A stretch of 64,000 bases of DNA, taken from contig NZ_LBDA02000029.1 of NCBI RefSeq assembly GCF_000980885.2, positions 1 to 64,000 on the forward strand. The letters are read 5' to 3'. The stretch's first letter is position 1; the number at the start of each line of letters is the position of its first letter. Below are positions 32,713-42,047 of this stretch, piece after piece. The translations under genes and the position numbers were made by a program. The notes under the pieces are model-generated. The model saw only the letters and a program-made list of their open reading frames with translations, was not told where the DNA came from and did not search any database. The DNA is from Streptomyces malaysiense. GTDB lineage: Bacteria; Actinomycetota; Actinomycetes; Streptomycetales; Streptomycetaceae.

Positions 32713-34272
32713 ATCAACGCGTCCAGCCCTCCCGCTGCCGTCGAACTGCGCGGCATCACCAAGCGTTTCCCCGGCGTCGTCGCCAACCGCGACATCGACA
32801 TCACCGTCGGCAAGGGCACCGTCCATGCCCTGTGCGGTGAGAACGGCGCCGGCAAGTCCACCCTGATGAAGATCCTCTACGGCATGCAGCAGCCGGACGA
32901 GGGCACCATCACGATCGACGGCGAGCAGGCCGTCCTGAACAACCCCGGCGACGCCATCGCCCGCGGTATCGGCATGGTGCACCAGCACTTCATGCTCGCC
33001 GACAACCTCACCGTCCTGGAGAACGTCGTCCTCGGCGCGGAGAAGCTCCACGGCATCGGCGGCAAGGCCCGCGCGAAGATCAAGGAGATCTCCGACGCGT
33101 ACGGCCTGAACGTGCGCCCCGACGTCCTCGTGGAGGCACTGGGCGTCGCCGACCGCCAGCGCGTGGAGATCCTCAAGGTCCTCTACCGCGGCGCCAGGAC
33201 GCTCATCCTCGACGAGCCGACCGCCGTGCTCGTGCCGCAGGAGGTCGACGCCCTGTTCGACAACCTGCGCGAGCTGAAGGCCGAGGGCCTCACGGTCATC
33301 TTCATCTCCCACAAGCTGGGCGAGGTGCTCTCCGTCGCCGACGAGATCACCGTCATCCGGCGCGGTACGACCGTCGGCACCGCCGAGCCGGCCGCCACCA
33401 CCCCCCGCCAGCTCGCGGAGATGATGGTGGGCAGCGAGCTGCCCACCCCGGCGACCGAGGAGTCCACGGTCACCGACGTCCCGATGCTCACCGTCGAGGG
33501 CCTGCACCTGGGCCAGACCGACCTCGACGGCATCGAGCGCGTCATCCTCGACAAGGTCTCGCTGACCATCCACAAGGGCGAGGTCCTCGGCATCGCCGGT
33601 GTGGAGGGCAACGGCCAGTCCGAGCTGGTCGAGGCCATCATGGGCATGCGCCAGCCGGACGCTGGGACCATCACCCTCGACGGCACCGACATCTCGCGGC
33701 ACGCCACCCGGAACCGCCGCGAGGCCGGCATCGGCTACATCCCCGAGGACCGGCACCGCCACGGCCTGCTGCTGGAAGCCCCGCTGTGGGAGAACCGCAT
33801 CCTCGGCCACGTCACCGAGAAGCCCAACTCCCGGGGCGGTCTGCTCGACATCAAGGGCGCCCGCGCCGACACCGAGCGGATCGTGGCGTCGTACGACGTC
33901 CGCACCCCGGGTATCGACGTCACCGCGGCCTCGCTGTCCGGCGGCAACCAGCAGAAGCTGATCGTCGGCCGCGAGATGAGCCACGCCCCCAAGCTGCTCA
34001 TCGCCGCCCACCCCACGCGCGGTGTGGACGTCGGCGCGCAGGCTGCGATCTGGGACCACATCCGCGAGGCCCGCCGCGAGGGTCTGGCCGTGCTGCTGAT
34101 CTCCGCCGACCTGGACGAGCTGATCGGCCTGTCCGACACCCTGCGGGTGATGTACCGCGGCCGCCTGGTGGCCGACGCCGATCCCGCCACCATCACCCCC
34201 GAGGAGCTGGGCTCCGCCATGACGGGTGCGGCCACCGGCCACCTGGAGCACGCAGAGGACGACGCCCGATGA
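32713..34272 (+). CDS. Nucleoside ABC importer ATPase with an apparent ATC start codon
   Basis: The product has about 519 residues with two ABC cassettes, as in RbsA/BMP-type importers. Cassette 1: VELRGITKRFPGVVANRDI, Walker A GENGAGKS, LVEALGVADRQRVEILKVL, Walker B TLILDEPTA. Cassette 2: Walker A-like GVEGNGQSE, signature LSGGNQQK, LLIAAHPTRGVDVGA. The first ATG in frame (32866) lies after the first Walker A, so it cannot be the start. Between the upstream in-frame stop (32650) and that ATG there is no ATG, GTG or TTG. The best start is ATC 32713, with GAGGAG eight bases before it. The permease gene overlaps its stop by four bases (ATGA). Confidence 0.88.
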   Translation: MNASSPPAAVELRGITKRFPGVVANRDIDITVGKGTVHALCGENGAGKSTLMKILYGMQQPDEGTITIDGEQAVLNNPGDAIARGIGMVHQHFMLADNLTVLENVVLGAEKLHGIGGKARAKIKEISDAYGLNVRPDVLVEALGVADRQRVEILKVLYRGARTLILDEPTAVLVPQEVDALFDNLRELKAEGLTVIFISHKLGEVLSVADEITVIRRGTTVGTAEPAATTPRQLAEMMVGSELPTPATEESTVTDVPMLTVEGLHLGQTDLDGIERVILDKVSLTIHKGEVLGIAGVEGNGQSELVEAIMGMRQPDAGTITLDGTDISRHATRNRREAGIGYIPEDRHRHGLLLEAPLWENRILGHVTEKPNSRGGLLDIKGARADTERIVASYDVRTPGIDVTAASLSGGNQQKLIVGREMSHAPKLLIAAHPTRGVDVGAQAAIWDHIREARREGLAVLLISADLDELIGLSDTLRVMYRGRLVADADPATITPEELGSAMTGAATGHLEHAEDDAR

Positions 34273-35396
34273 ACAAGCTGACCTCACGGATCGACAAGGA
34301 GCGGCTGCTCCTCGGGATCGCGGCCCCGCTGCTCGCGATCGTCGCCGCGCTCGTCATCACCGCCCTGGTGATCCTCGCGACCGGCAAGAACCCCGGCCCC
34401 GCCTTCAGCGACATGATGACCTACGGCTTCGCCAGCGACAGCCAGGTCTACATCCTCAACAAGGCGACCACGTACTACCTCGCGGGCGTCTCGGTGGCCA
34501 TCGGCTTCCGGATGAACCTGTTCAACATCGGTGTCGACGGCCAGTACCGGCTCGCCGCGTTCTTCGCCGCCGTCCTCGGCGGGGCGCTGACCCTGCCGGG
34601 CTGGCTCTCCATGCTGCTCATCCTGATCTGCGCCATGGCGACCGGCGCCGTGTGGGCGGCCATCGCCGGTGTCCTCAAGGTGACCCGCGGCGTCAGCGAG
34701 GTCATCTCGACGATCATGCTGAACTCGATCGCCACCGCGATCATCGGCTACCTGCTGCAGCCCGGGAAGCTCGCCCACCTCTACCAGGGCGGCACCGTCG
34801 TCGCGACCAAGCCGCTCCCGTCGGCCTCGCACTTCTTCCTCATCGACACCGGTCCGGGCGGCGAGCTGGACGGCTTCATCGTCGTCGCCGCGCTCGTCGG
34901 CGTCGCCTACTGGTTCGTCCTCGGCCGCACCCGTTTCGGCTACGACCTGCGCACCGTCGGCCAGTCCGAGAGCGCGGCCACCGCGAGCGGTGTGTCGGTG
35001 AAGAAGATGGTCGTCACCAGCATGATCATCTCGGGTGCGGCGGCCGGCCTGATCGGCATGCCGACCCTGCTCAACGAGAGCTACCAGTTCAGCAGCGACT
35101 TCCCGACCGGCATCGCCTTCACCGGTATCGCCATCGCGCTGCTCGGCCGCAACAACCCGATCGGCATCGCGCTCGGCGCCCTGCTGTGGGGCTTCCTGGA
35201 GCGCACCACCAACCACCTGGAGTTCCAGGGCTACGACAAGGAGATCCTCGGCGTGATCCAGGGCGTCATCGTCCTGTGCGTCGTGATCGCCTACGAGGTC
35301 GTGCGCCGCTACGGCCTCAAGCGCCAGCAGCAGAAGGTCGGCGCCGAACTCGCCGCCCAGGCCGCCGCCCCGAAGAAGAAGCTGGAGGTGGCGTGA
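34269..35396 (+). CDS. ABC importer permease 1 (BMP-type nucleoside transporter)
   Basis: The product has 375 residues with about nine membrane helices and belongs to the branched-chain/ribose permease group (BPD_transp_2). Typical segments are FRMNLFNIGVDGQYRLAAFFAA, VTRGVSEVISTIMLNSIATAI and YDLRTVGQSESAATASGVSVKK. The ATG overlaps the ATPase stop as ATGA. With the second permease it forms the channel through which nucleosides captured by the lipoprotein enter the cell. Confidence 0.93.
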   Translation: MNKLTSRIDKERLLLGIAAPLLAIVAALVITALVILATGKNPGPAFSDMMTYGFASDSQVYILNKATTYYLAGVSVAIGFRMNLFNIGVDGQYRLAAFFAAVLGGALTLPGWLSMLLILICAMATGAVWAAIAGVLKVTRGVSEVISTIMLNSIATAIIGYLLQPGKLAHLYQGGTVVATKPLPSASHFFLIDTGPGGELDGFIVVAALVGVAYWFVLGRTRFGYDLRTVGQSESAATASGVSVKKMVVTSMIISGAAAGLIGMPTLLNESYQFSSDFPTGIAFTGIAIALLGRNNPIGIALGALLWGFLERTTNHLEFQGYDKEILGVIQGVIVLCVVIAYEVVRRYGLKRQQQKVGAELAAQAAAPKKKLEVA

Positions 35397-36688
35397 TGAC
35401 TGCCACGATGACCGACGCGCCGCCGCCGGCGGCGCCCAAGACCGCGGGCGCCGGAGCGCCCAGGAGTTCGGGCCGCTCCCTCGGCCAGATCCTGGTGCTC
35501 GTCGCGGGCGGCCTGCTGCTCCTCGCCGCGGTCCGGGTGATCACCGGTTCGCAGGACCTGGACTCCGCGGGCCAGGTCAGCGCCGCCCTCGGGCTCGCCG
35601 TGCCGATCGGCCTCGCCGGTCTCGCCGGCCTGTGGTCGGAGCGGGCCGGCGTGGTCAACATCGGCCTCGAAGGCATGATGATCCTCGGCACCTTCGGCGC
35701 CGGCTGGGCCGGCTGGCAGTCCAGCCCCTGGGTCGGCCTGCTGTGCGGCATCGGCTTCGGTGTCCTCGGCGGCCTGGTGCACGCGGTCGCCACCATCACC
35801 TTCGGCGTCGACCACATCGTCTCCGGTGTCGCGCTCAACCTGCTCGCGCTCGGTGCCACCCAGTACCTCGCCAAGCTGAGCTTCACCAGCGGTGCCGCGT
35901 CCGACGCGGGCGGCAACCCCAAGCAGTCCCCGCCCGCGGACGCCCTGCCGGACATCACCGTCCCCGGTCTGTCCGACGGCCTCCAGTCGATCGAGAAGCA
36001 CCACTGGTTCCTGGTCTCCGACCTCGCCGGCATCATCGGCGGCCTGGTCACCCACCTGTCCGTGGTGACGGTCCTCGCCGTGGTGCTGTTCGCCGGCAGC
36101 TGGTGGCTGCTGTGGCGCACCCCCTTCGGGCTGCGGCTGCGCTCCTGCGGCGAGAACCCGGTCGCGGCGGAGTCGCTCGGCGTCAACGTCTACAACTACA
36201 AGTACGCGGCCGTGGCCGTCTCCGGCGGTCTCGCCGGCCTCGGCGGTGCCTTCCTCGCGCTGGTCACCTCGCACACGTACCTGGAGGGCCAGACCGGCGG
36301 CCGCGGTTACATCGGCCTCGCCGCGATGATCTTCGGCAACTGGCGGCCGGGCGGCCTCGCGATGGGCGCCGGCCTGTTCGGTTACTCCGACGCCCTCCAG
36401 CTGCGCAACGGTGGTACGACCGTGCACGCGCTGCTGCTCCTGCTGGTCGTCCTGCTCGTCGCCCTGGCAGCCTGGAAGGTGTACCGCAAGGCCGCGTGGC
36501 ACGGCGCGATCAGCCTGGTCGTGGCGGCGGTCGTCCTGGTCTGGTACCTGTTCACCGACGAGGTGCCGAGCGACTTCGTGGGCGCCACGCCGTACGTCGT
36601 CACGCTGCTGGTGCTGTCGCTGTCCGCGCAGCGCCTGCGGATGCCGAAGGCGGACGGCATGCGGTACCGGAAGGGCCAGGGCAAGTGA
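35396..36688 (+). CDS. ABC importer permease 2 (BMP-type nucleoside transporter)
   Basis: The product has 430 residues. After a Pro/Ala-rich cytosolic N-terminus (about 1-30) come about ten membrane helices with the family segments SERAGVVNIGLEGMMILGTFGA, GVDHIVSGVALNLLALG and FGLRLRSCGENPVAAESLGVNVYNYKY. ATG 35396 overlaps the stop of permease 1 by one base (TGATG), with GGAGG seven bases upstream. The cytidine deaminase gene overlaps its stop, so uptake and first catabolic step are translationally linked. Confidence 0.93.
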   Translation: MTATMTDAPPPAAPKTAGAGAPRSSGRSLGQILVLVAGGLLLLAAVRVITGSQDLDSAGQVSAALGLAVPIGLAGLAGLWSERAGVVNIGLEGMMILGTFGAGWAGWQSSPWVGLLCGIGFGVLGGLVHAVATITFGVDHIVSGVALNLLALGATQYLAKLSFTSGAASDAGGNPKQSPPADALPDITVPGLSDGLQSIEKHHWFLVSDLAGIIGGLVTHLSVVTVLAVVLFAGSWWLLWRTPFGLRLRSCGENPVAAESLGVNVYNYKYAAVAVSGGLAGLGGAFLALVTSHTYLEGQTGGRGYIGLAAMIFGNWRPGGLAMGAGLFGYSDALQLRNGGTTVHALLLLLVVLLVALAAWKVYRKAAWHGAISLVVAAVVLVWYLFTDEVPSDFVGATPYVVTLLVLSLSAQRLRMPKADGMRYRKGQGK

Positions 36689-37089
36689 CCGAGAACGCGG
36701 CCGGATCCGACTGGGAGGCGCTGCGCGCCGAGGCCCGGGAGGCGATGGCGCACGCCTACGCCCCCTACTCCGGCTACCCGGTCGGCGCGGCGGCCCTGGT
36801 CGACGACGGGCGCACCGTCACCGGCTGCAATGTCGAGAACGCCTCGTACGGCCTCGGCCTGTGCGCCGAGTGCGGCCTGGTGTCACAGCTCCAGCGCACC
36901 GGCGGCGGCCGTCTGACGCACTTCACCTGTGTGGACGGCGGGGGCGCGCTGCTCGTGCCGTGCGGGCGCTGCCGTCAGCTGCTGTACGAGTTCGGCGGAC
37001 CGGACCTGCTCCTGGACACCCCCGCGGGCGTCCTGCCGCTGTCCGAGATGCTGCCCCAGGCCTTCGGGCCGGACCATCTCACCAAGTAA
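36685..37089 (+). CDS. cdd: Cytidine deaminase
   Basis: The product has 134 residues, the usual size of the small tetrameric zinc enzyme. It converts cytidine or deoxycytidine to uridine or deoxyuridine. Motifs: APYSGYPVGAAALVDDGR, GCNVENASYGLGLCAECG with zinc-ligand Cys and catalytic Glu (CAE), and PCGRCRQLLYEF with the other two zinc cysteines. GTG 36685 overlaps the permease stop as GTGA. It is followed by a strong hairpin before deoA. Confidence 0.95.
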   Translation: MTENAAGSDWEALRAEAREAMAHAYAPYSGYPVGAAALVDDGRTVTGCNVENASYGLGLCAECGLVSQLQRTGGGRLTHFTCVDGGGALLVPCGRCRQLLYEFGGPDLLLDTPAGVLPLSEMLPQAFGPDHLTK

Positions 37090-37094
37090 TTCCC

Positions 37095-37133
37095 GTACGG
37101 CCCTCCTGGCGCATCCGCTCAGGAGGGCCGTAC
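37095..37133. terminator. Hairpin between cdd and deoA
   Basis: A perfect 14-bp inverted repeat (37095-37108 and 37120-37133) with an 11-nt loop starts five bases after the cdd stop and ends 32 bases before deoA. It may be a terminator or partial attenuator, making deoA depend on read-through or its own promoter. Confidence 0.75.
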
Positions 37134-37165
37134 CCCTTGCACCTCCCGGAAGGAAGCCATCAGCC

Positions 37166-38449
<1,284 letters not shown>

Positions 38450-38471
38450 CCTGCGGTTTCCTCATTCAGGT

Positions 38472-38505
38472 GAACGGGACCGGTGGACCTGCACCGGTCC
38501 CGTTC
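38472..38505. terminator. Hairpin terminator after deoA
   Basis: A perfect 14-bp inverted repeat (38472-38485 and 38492-38505) with a 6-nt loop starts 22 bases after the deoA stop codon and ends the nucleoside importer/cdd/deoA block. Confidence 0.85.
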
Positions 38506-38546
38506 GGCATGCTGGGATCGGTGACGCACCGACAAGGAGACCCGCC

Positions 38547-39131
38547 ATGAGCGCACTCACCGTGAGCCAGGACCCCGACCAGAGCTGGGACGACCTCGTC
38601 CGGTTCTGGGAGGAGATGGAATGGCCCGAGGGCAGCAAGGTGGAGATCATCGAGGGGATCATCACCGTGTCACCTTCTCCCGCGTCCCGCCACAACGTGA
38701 TCGCGGAGCGTGTCCAGCGTCGCCTCTACTCAGTGATTCCCGTCGACTGGGGTGTTTTCCAGACTCTCGCCGTCGCCGTGCCGTCACGACTGGGCATGTT
38801 CGTCCCCGACCTGCTGGTGGCCCCGGTGGAGGACTGCGCGGCGACGGACACGCACATCCCCGCCGCTCTGGCCGAACTCGTCGTCGAGGTGACCTCCAAG
38901 TCCAACGCCCGCCACGACCGCGTCAGCAAGCCCGCCGCGTATGCCACCGCTGGGATCCCGTTGTACCTCCTCATCGACCGCTGGGCTCCCGGAGGCCCCA
39001 CCACGACCCTCTACGGGGAGCCGAGGGGCGACGTCTACCGGGTCCTGAGCGCTGTCAAGTTCGGCGATCCCCTCAAGCTCCCGGCGCCGTTCGATGTCAC
39101 GATCGACACCGGTGAGTTCCCTTTCGACTGA
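38547..39131 (+). CDS. Uma2-family (DUF820) putative endonuclease
   Basis: The product has 194 residues with the PD-(D/E)xK-like Uma2 fold. Seen are EIIEGIITVSPSPASRHNVIAERVQRRL, FVPDLLVAP with the catalytic Asp, and LVVEVTSKSNARHDRVSKPAAYATAGIPLYLLID with the ExxSK-type catalytic segment. This family is expanded in Streptomyces and cyanobacteria; its natural role is unknown. It is monocistronic behind a terminator, and converges on the transporter gene with three bases between. Confidence 0.88.
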   Translation: MSALTVSQDPDQSWDDLVRFWEEMEWPEGSKVEIIEGIITVSPSPASRHNVIAERVQRRLYSVIPVDWGVFQTLAVAVPSRLGMFVPDLLVAPVEDCAATDTHIPAALAELVVEVTSKSNARHDRVSKPAAYATAGIPLYLLIDRWAPGGPTTTLYGEPRGDVYRVLSAVKFGDPLKLPAPFDVTIDTGEFPFD

Positions 39132-39134
39132 CTC

Positions 39135-40055
39135 TCACCCCAGCACCGCCGCCACCCCCACCAGCACCGGTACCGACACCACCGTCGACAGCAGGATCGA
39201 CTCGCGGGCCAGGGACTGGGCGACGTGGTAGCGGCTGGCGTAGGTGAAGAGGTTCTGGGCGGCCGGGAGGGCGGAGGTGACGACGACGTCGAGGAGGGGG
39301 GCGCCGTGGAGGTGGAAGAGGCAGGTGGCGAGGGCCCAGGCGGCCAACGGCTGGCCCAGGCACTTCAAGGCCACGGAGAGCAGGACGAGCCGGCGGTCCG
39401 GGCCGCGCCCGGGGGCCGCGCTGCCGTGCAGGGACAAACCGAAGGCCAGCAGGGCCGCGGGGACCGACATGTTGCCGATCAGGGTGAGCGGGTCCAGCAC
39501 CGGACCGGGAAGCTTCCAGCCCGCCGCGGCGACCACCACGCCGGACAGTGAGCCCACCGCGATCGGATTGCGCAACGGGGTCAGCAGCCGCTGCCCGAGG
39601 GTGCCCTTCTCACCCATGCCGGACAGGTCGAGGACGGTGAGCGCGATCGGCGTGACCAGGACCACCTGGAAGAGCAGCACCGGCGCCACGAGGGACGCGT
39701 CGCCCAGCACGTACGCGGCGATGGGGATGCCGAGGTTGCCCGAGTTGACGTAACCGGAGCACAGCGCGCCGATCGCCGTACGGCCCACACCCCACCGGCG
39801 TACCACCCCCGCCGCCACGAAGACGGCCGAGACCGCCGCCGTGCTCAGCGCCGTCACCAGCAGGCGGGCGGAGAAGAGCACCGACAGGTCGGCCTGGGCC
39901 AGGGTGGTGAACAGCAGCGCCGGACCGGCCACCATGAACGCCAGCCTGGTCAGCACGTCCATGCCGTGCGCGCCGAGCGTGCCACGTCGCCCGAGGACGT
40001 AGCCCACCCCGATGACGATCGCGATCACCGCGAATCCGCTCAGTACCCCCGTCAC
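39135..40055 (-). CDS. AEC-family (auxin efflux carrier-like) transporter
   Basis: The product has 306 residues and about ten membrane helices in two inverted halves. Typical segments are LSGFAVIAIVIGVGYVLGRRG at the start, GYVNSGNLGIPIAAYVLG with the family NxGNxGxP motif, and ALPAAQNLFTYASRY near the C-terminus. Relatives transport organic acids such as malate or malonate. The start is GTG 40055. Its promoter would lie in the A/T-richer 40075-40110 segment. Confidence 0.88.
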   Translation of the reverse strand: MTGVLSGFAVIAIVIGVGYVLGRRGTLGAHGMDVLTRLAFMVAGPALLFTTLAQADLSVLFSARLLVTALSTAAVSAVFVAAGVVRRWGVGRTAIGALCSGYVNSGNLGIPIAAYVLGDASLVAPVLLFQVVLVTPIALTVLDLSGMGEKGTLGQRLLTPLRNPIAVGSLSGVVVAAAGWKLPGPVLDPLTLIGNMSVPAALLAFGLSLHGSAAPGRGPDRRLVLLSVALKCLGQPLAAWALATCLFHLHGAPLLDVVVTSALPAAQNLFTYASRYHVAQSLARESILLSTVVSVPVLVGVAAVLG

Positions 40056-40181
40056 GACCGCAACCCTCCGCCGCGGTGGAGGAATTGGTCAATGTGATTC
40101 GTGTTTCGTGTGATGCCGGCGCTTCCGGGGGAGGGCGCGGCGGTGCGATGAGTCCCGCCCGCGGCGGCCGTCCATCCCCGC

Positions 40182-40340
40182 GTGGACATCGAGGATCCCC
40201 CCGTGCTGATGCTGGCCCCGACCGCCGGCCGCGACGAGATACCGGCGCTCTGCGACGCCGTACGGTCCGCTCTGGAGCACACCGACGCGGGCGCCGGCAC
40301 CCGCGTCGTCATCTGCGACACGGGCGCCGCATCCGGCTGC
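40182..40340 (+). pseudogene. 5' fragment of a STAS-domain (anti-sigma antagonist-like) gene
   Basis: From GTG 40182 about 50 codons read MDIEDPPVLMLAPTAGRDE, then IPALCDAVRSALEHT and VVICDTG, which resemble the first half of a small STAS-domain protein. Then the frame becomes meaningless; a short run GRRIRLRARPP in the next frame looks like the second half, suggesting an internal deletion with frameshift. It runs head-on into the sigma-factor pseudogene at 40357-40700. The family call rests on a short fragment. Confidence 0.5.
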
Positions 40341-40356
40341 GCGCCCGGCCCCCGCG

Positions 40357-40700
40357 CTACACCCGCGCGTCCGGCACCGGCTCCAGCCAGGTGCGGTCCG
40401 GACGCGGGGACAGCGCCGCCCGCGCGAGCGGGGTCGCGTCGGTCAGATCCATCGGCCTGGCCCGCTTGTTGCCGCCGTCGGTATGTCCAGGCACACGTTC
40501 GTCGCGATCCGGTAAAGCCACGAGCGCAGCGAGGACCGGCCCTCGAATCTCTCGTGCCCGCGTCAGGCCCGCACCAGGGTGTCCTGCACCGCGTCCTCCG
40601 CCTCGAAGGAGGAGCCGAGCATCCGGTAGCAGTACCCGGTCAGTTCGGTCCGGTGCTGCTCCAACGCGACGTCGATCCCCGCCGCCGTGTCCTCGCCCAT
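40357..40700 (-). pseudogene. Disrupted ECF sigma-factor gene (N-terminal half only)
   Basis: From ATG 40700 the minus strand reads [20 protein letters not shown], then [25 protein letters not shown], a good sigma region 2 start. A TGA then stands where Trp is normal, followed in frame by [19 protein letters not shown] and ATNVCLD. A frameshift follows, after which another frame continues [20 protein letters not shown] and ends WLEPVPDARV at 40357. Sigma region 4 and any C-terminal domain are missing. So there is one nonsense change, one frameshift and a 3' truncation. It resembles the SigJ-like long ECF group. Confidence 0.85.
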
Positions 40701-40802
40701 CGTCCACCCACCCCCGCGGCCGCTCGGCGCCGCCGCGCCCCAGCACTCCGCAAGCTACCGCAGCCCACTGACAGCGACCGCCGGAGCAAGAAAGTGACCA
40801 GA

Positions 40803-41930
40803 TCAGACCAGCTGCTTCACGGCTATGAGCAGATGTTTGTAGTCGGCCGTAGCCCCGGAGTCGCCGAGCAGAGCCCGTTGTCCTGCCCCGAGCAGCTCGA
40901 TCCGCAGCCCGGAACCCTCGAAGGAGTTCAGCGCGTCCAGCAGATACACCGGGTTGAAGGCCACCGTCACCTCCTCGGCCCCTCGCAGCAAGGCCGGCAG
41001 ACGCTGCGCCGCCACGTCGTCGCCGTAGCCCGCCCGCACCAGCAGCTCCCCCTCGGCGGCGGCGAAGTCCAGCCGGACCGGGCTGTTCGCCTCGGCGACC
41101 ACCGCGACCCGCCGCACCGCCTCCGTCAGCGCGGCGGTGTTCACCTCGGCCACCGAGGCGCCCGCCATCTCGAACAGCTTCCCGTACCCCGGCAGCCGGC
41201 CCTCCAGCCGCCGGAGCAGAGTGCGCGCGCCCCCGCCCTCGAACCCCACGACCCCGGCACCTTCCGCTCCCGGATCCAGCAGGACCCGCACCGACCCGCA
41301 GCGGGCGAGCCCCCGCGCAGTCTCCAACAGCCGCCGTGCGGGCAGCAGCATTTCCACCGGCTCCCCGGCCGCTCCCGCTCCCGGCTTCCACCCCAGCCGT
41401 CGTACGGCATAGCGGTACCGGTCGGATGCCGACAGCGTCATCTCCTCGCCGTCCAGCCGGAGCTGGACCCCGGTGAGAACCGGCAGTGTGTCGTCGCGAC
41501 CCGCCGCCACCGCCGCCTGCCCGACGGCCGCCGCGAACGCCTCCGCGTCCACCGTGCCGTACTCCGCGGGCGCCGCGGGCAGCGCCGGATACTCCTCGTA
41601 CGGCAGCGTCGACAGCCCGAACCGGGTGCCGCCCGCCTCCACCGTGAACCGCGTCCCCTCCAGCGCACAGCTCACCGGACCCTCCGGCGCCACCCGGCAG
41701 ATGTCCAGGAGCCGGCGCCCGAGCACCAGCACCCGGCCCGCCGCACCCACCTCTGCCTCGGTCTCCACGCGGGCCGTGGTCTCGAAGTCGGAACCGGACA
41801 CCGTCAGCCGCCCGTCCGACGCGGTCAGCAGCAGCCCGCCCAGCACGGGCACCGGCGTCCGCGTGGGCAACCCCTTCGCCGCCCGGCCCACCGCCTCCGC
41901 CAGCTCCCCACGCGCGATCCGGAACTCCAT
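40803..41930 (-). CDS. DNA polymerase III beta subunit (sliding clamp) paralogue
   Basis: The product has 375 residues from ATG 41930, with a GGGGG run about eight bases upstream. It has the three-domain clamp pattern: MEFRIARGELAEAVGRAAKGLPTRTPVPVLGGLLL, LPYEEYPALP, DDTLPVLTGVQLRLDGEEMTLSASDRYRYAVRRL, and VTVAFNPVYLLDALNSFEG. The main dnaN of Streptomyces sits beside dnaA, and this neighbourhood has no replication genes, so it is a second clamp gene. The C-terminus (HLLIAVKQLV) departs from the usual MPxRL-like end that shapes the partner pocket. It may serve a specialised polymerase or be a nonessential duplicate. Confidence 0.88.
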   Translation of the reverse strand: MEFRIARGELAEAVGRAAKGLPTRTPVPVLGGLLLTASDGRLTVSGSDFETTARVETEAEVGAAGRVLVLGRRLLDICRVAPEGPVSCALEGTRFTVEAGGTRFGLSTLPYEEYPALPAAPAEYGTVDAEAFAAAVGQAAVAAGRDDTLPVLTGVQLRLDGEEMTLSASDRYRYAVRRLGWKPGAGAAGEPVEMLLPARRLLETARGLARCGSVRVLLDPGAEGAGVVGFEGGGARTLLRRLEGRLPGYGKLFEMAGASVAEVNTAALTEAVRRVAVVAEANSPVRLDFAAAEGELLVRAGYGDDVAAQRLPALLRGAEEVTVAFNPVYLLDALNSFEGSGLRIELLGAGQRALLGDSGATADYKHLLIAVKQLV

Positions 41931-42047
41931 ACGGCAAACCCCCTGCTCGACGGTCCAGTTGCCTGCGGACGCTATCTGCGCCCACTGACAACCGACCTCG
42001 ACCAGGGGGAATGCACGGCCCCACGCCATGGCGCGAAGCTCAGCGGG

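Noticed and set aside
37095..37133. Riboswitch or attenuator ahead of deoA
   Set aside because: Only a simple perfect hairpin is visible; there is no conserved aptamer-like structure, so I record it as a terminator.
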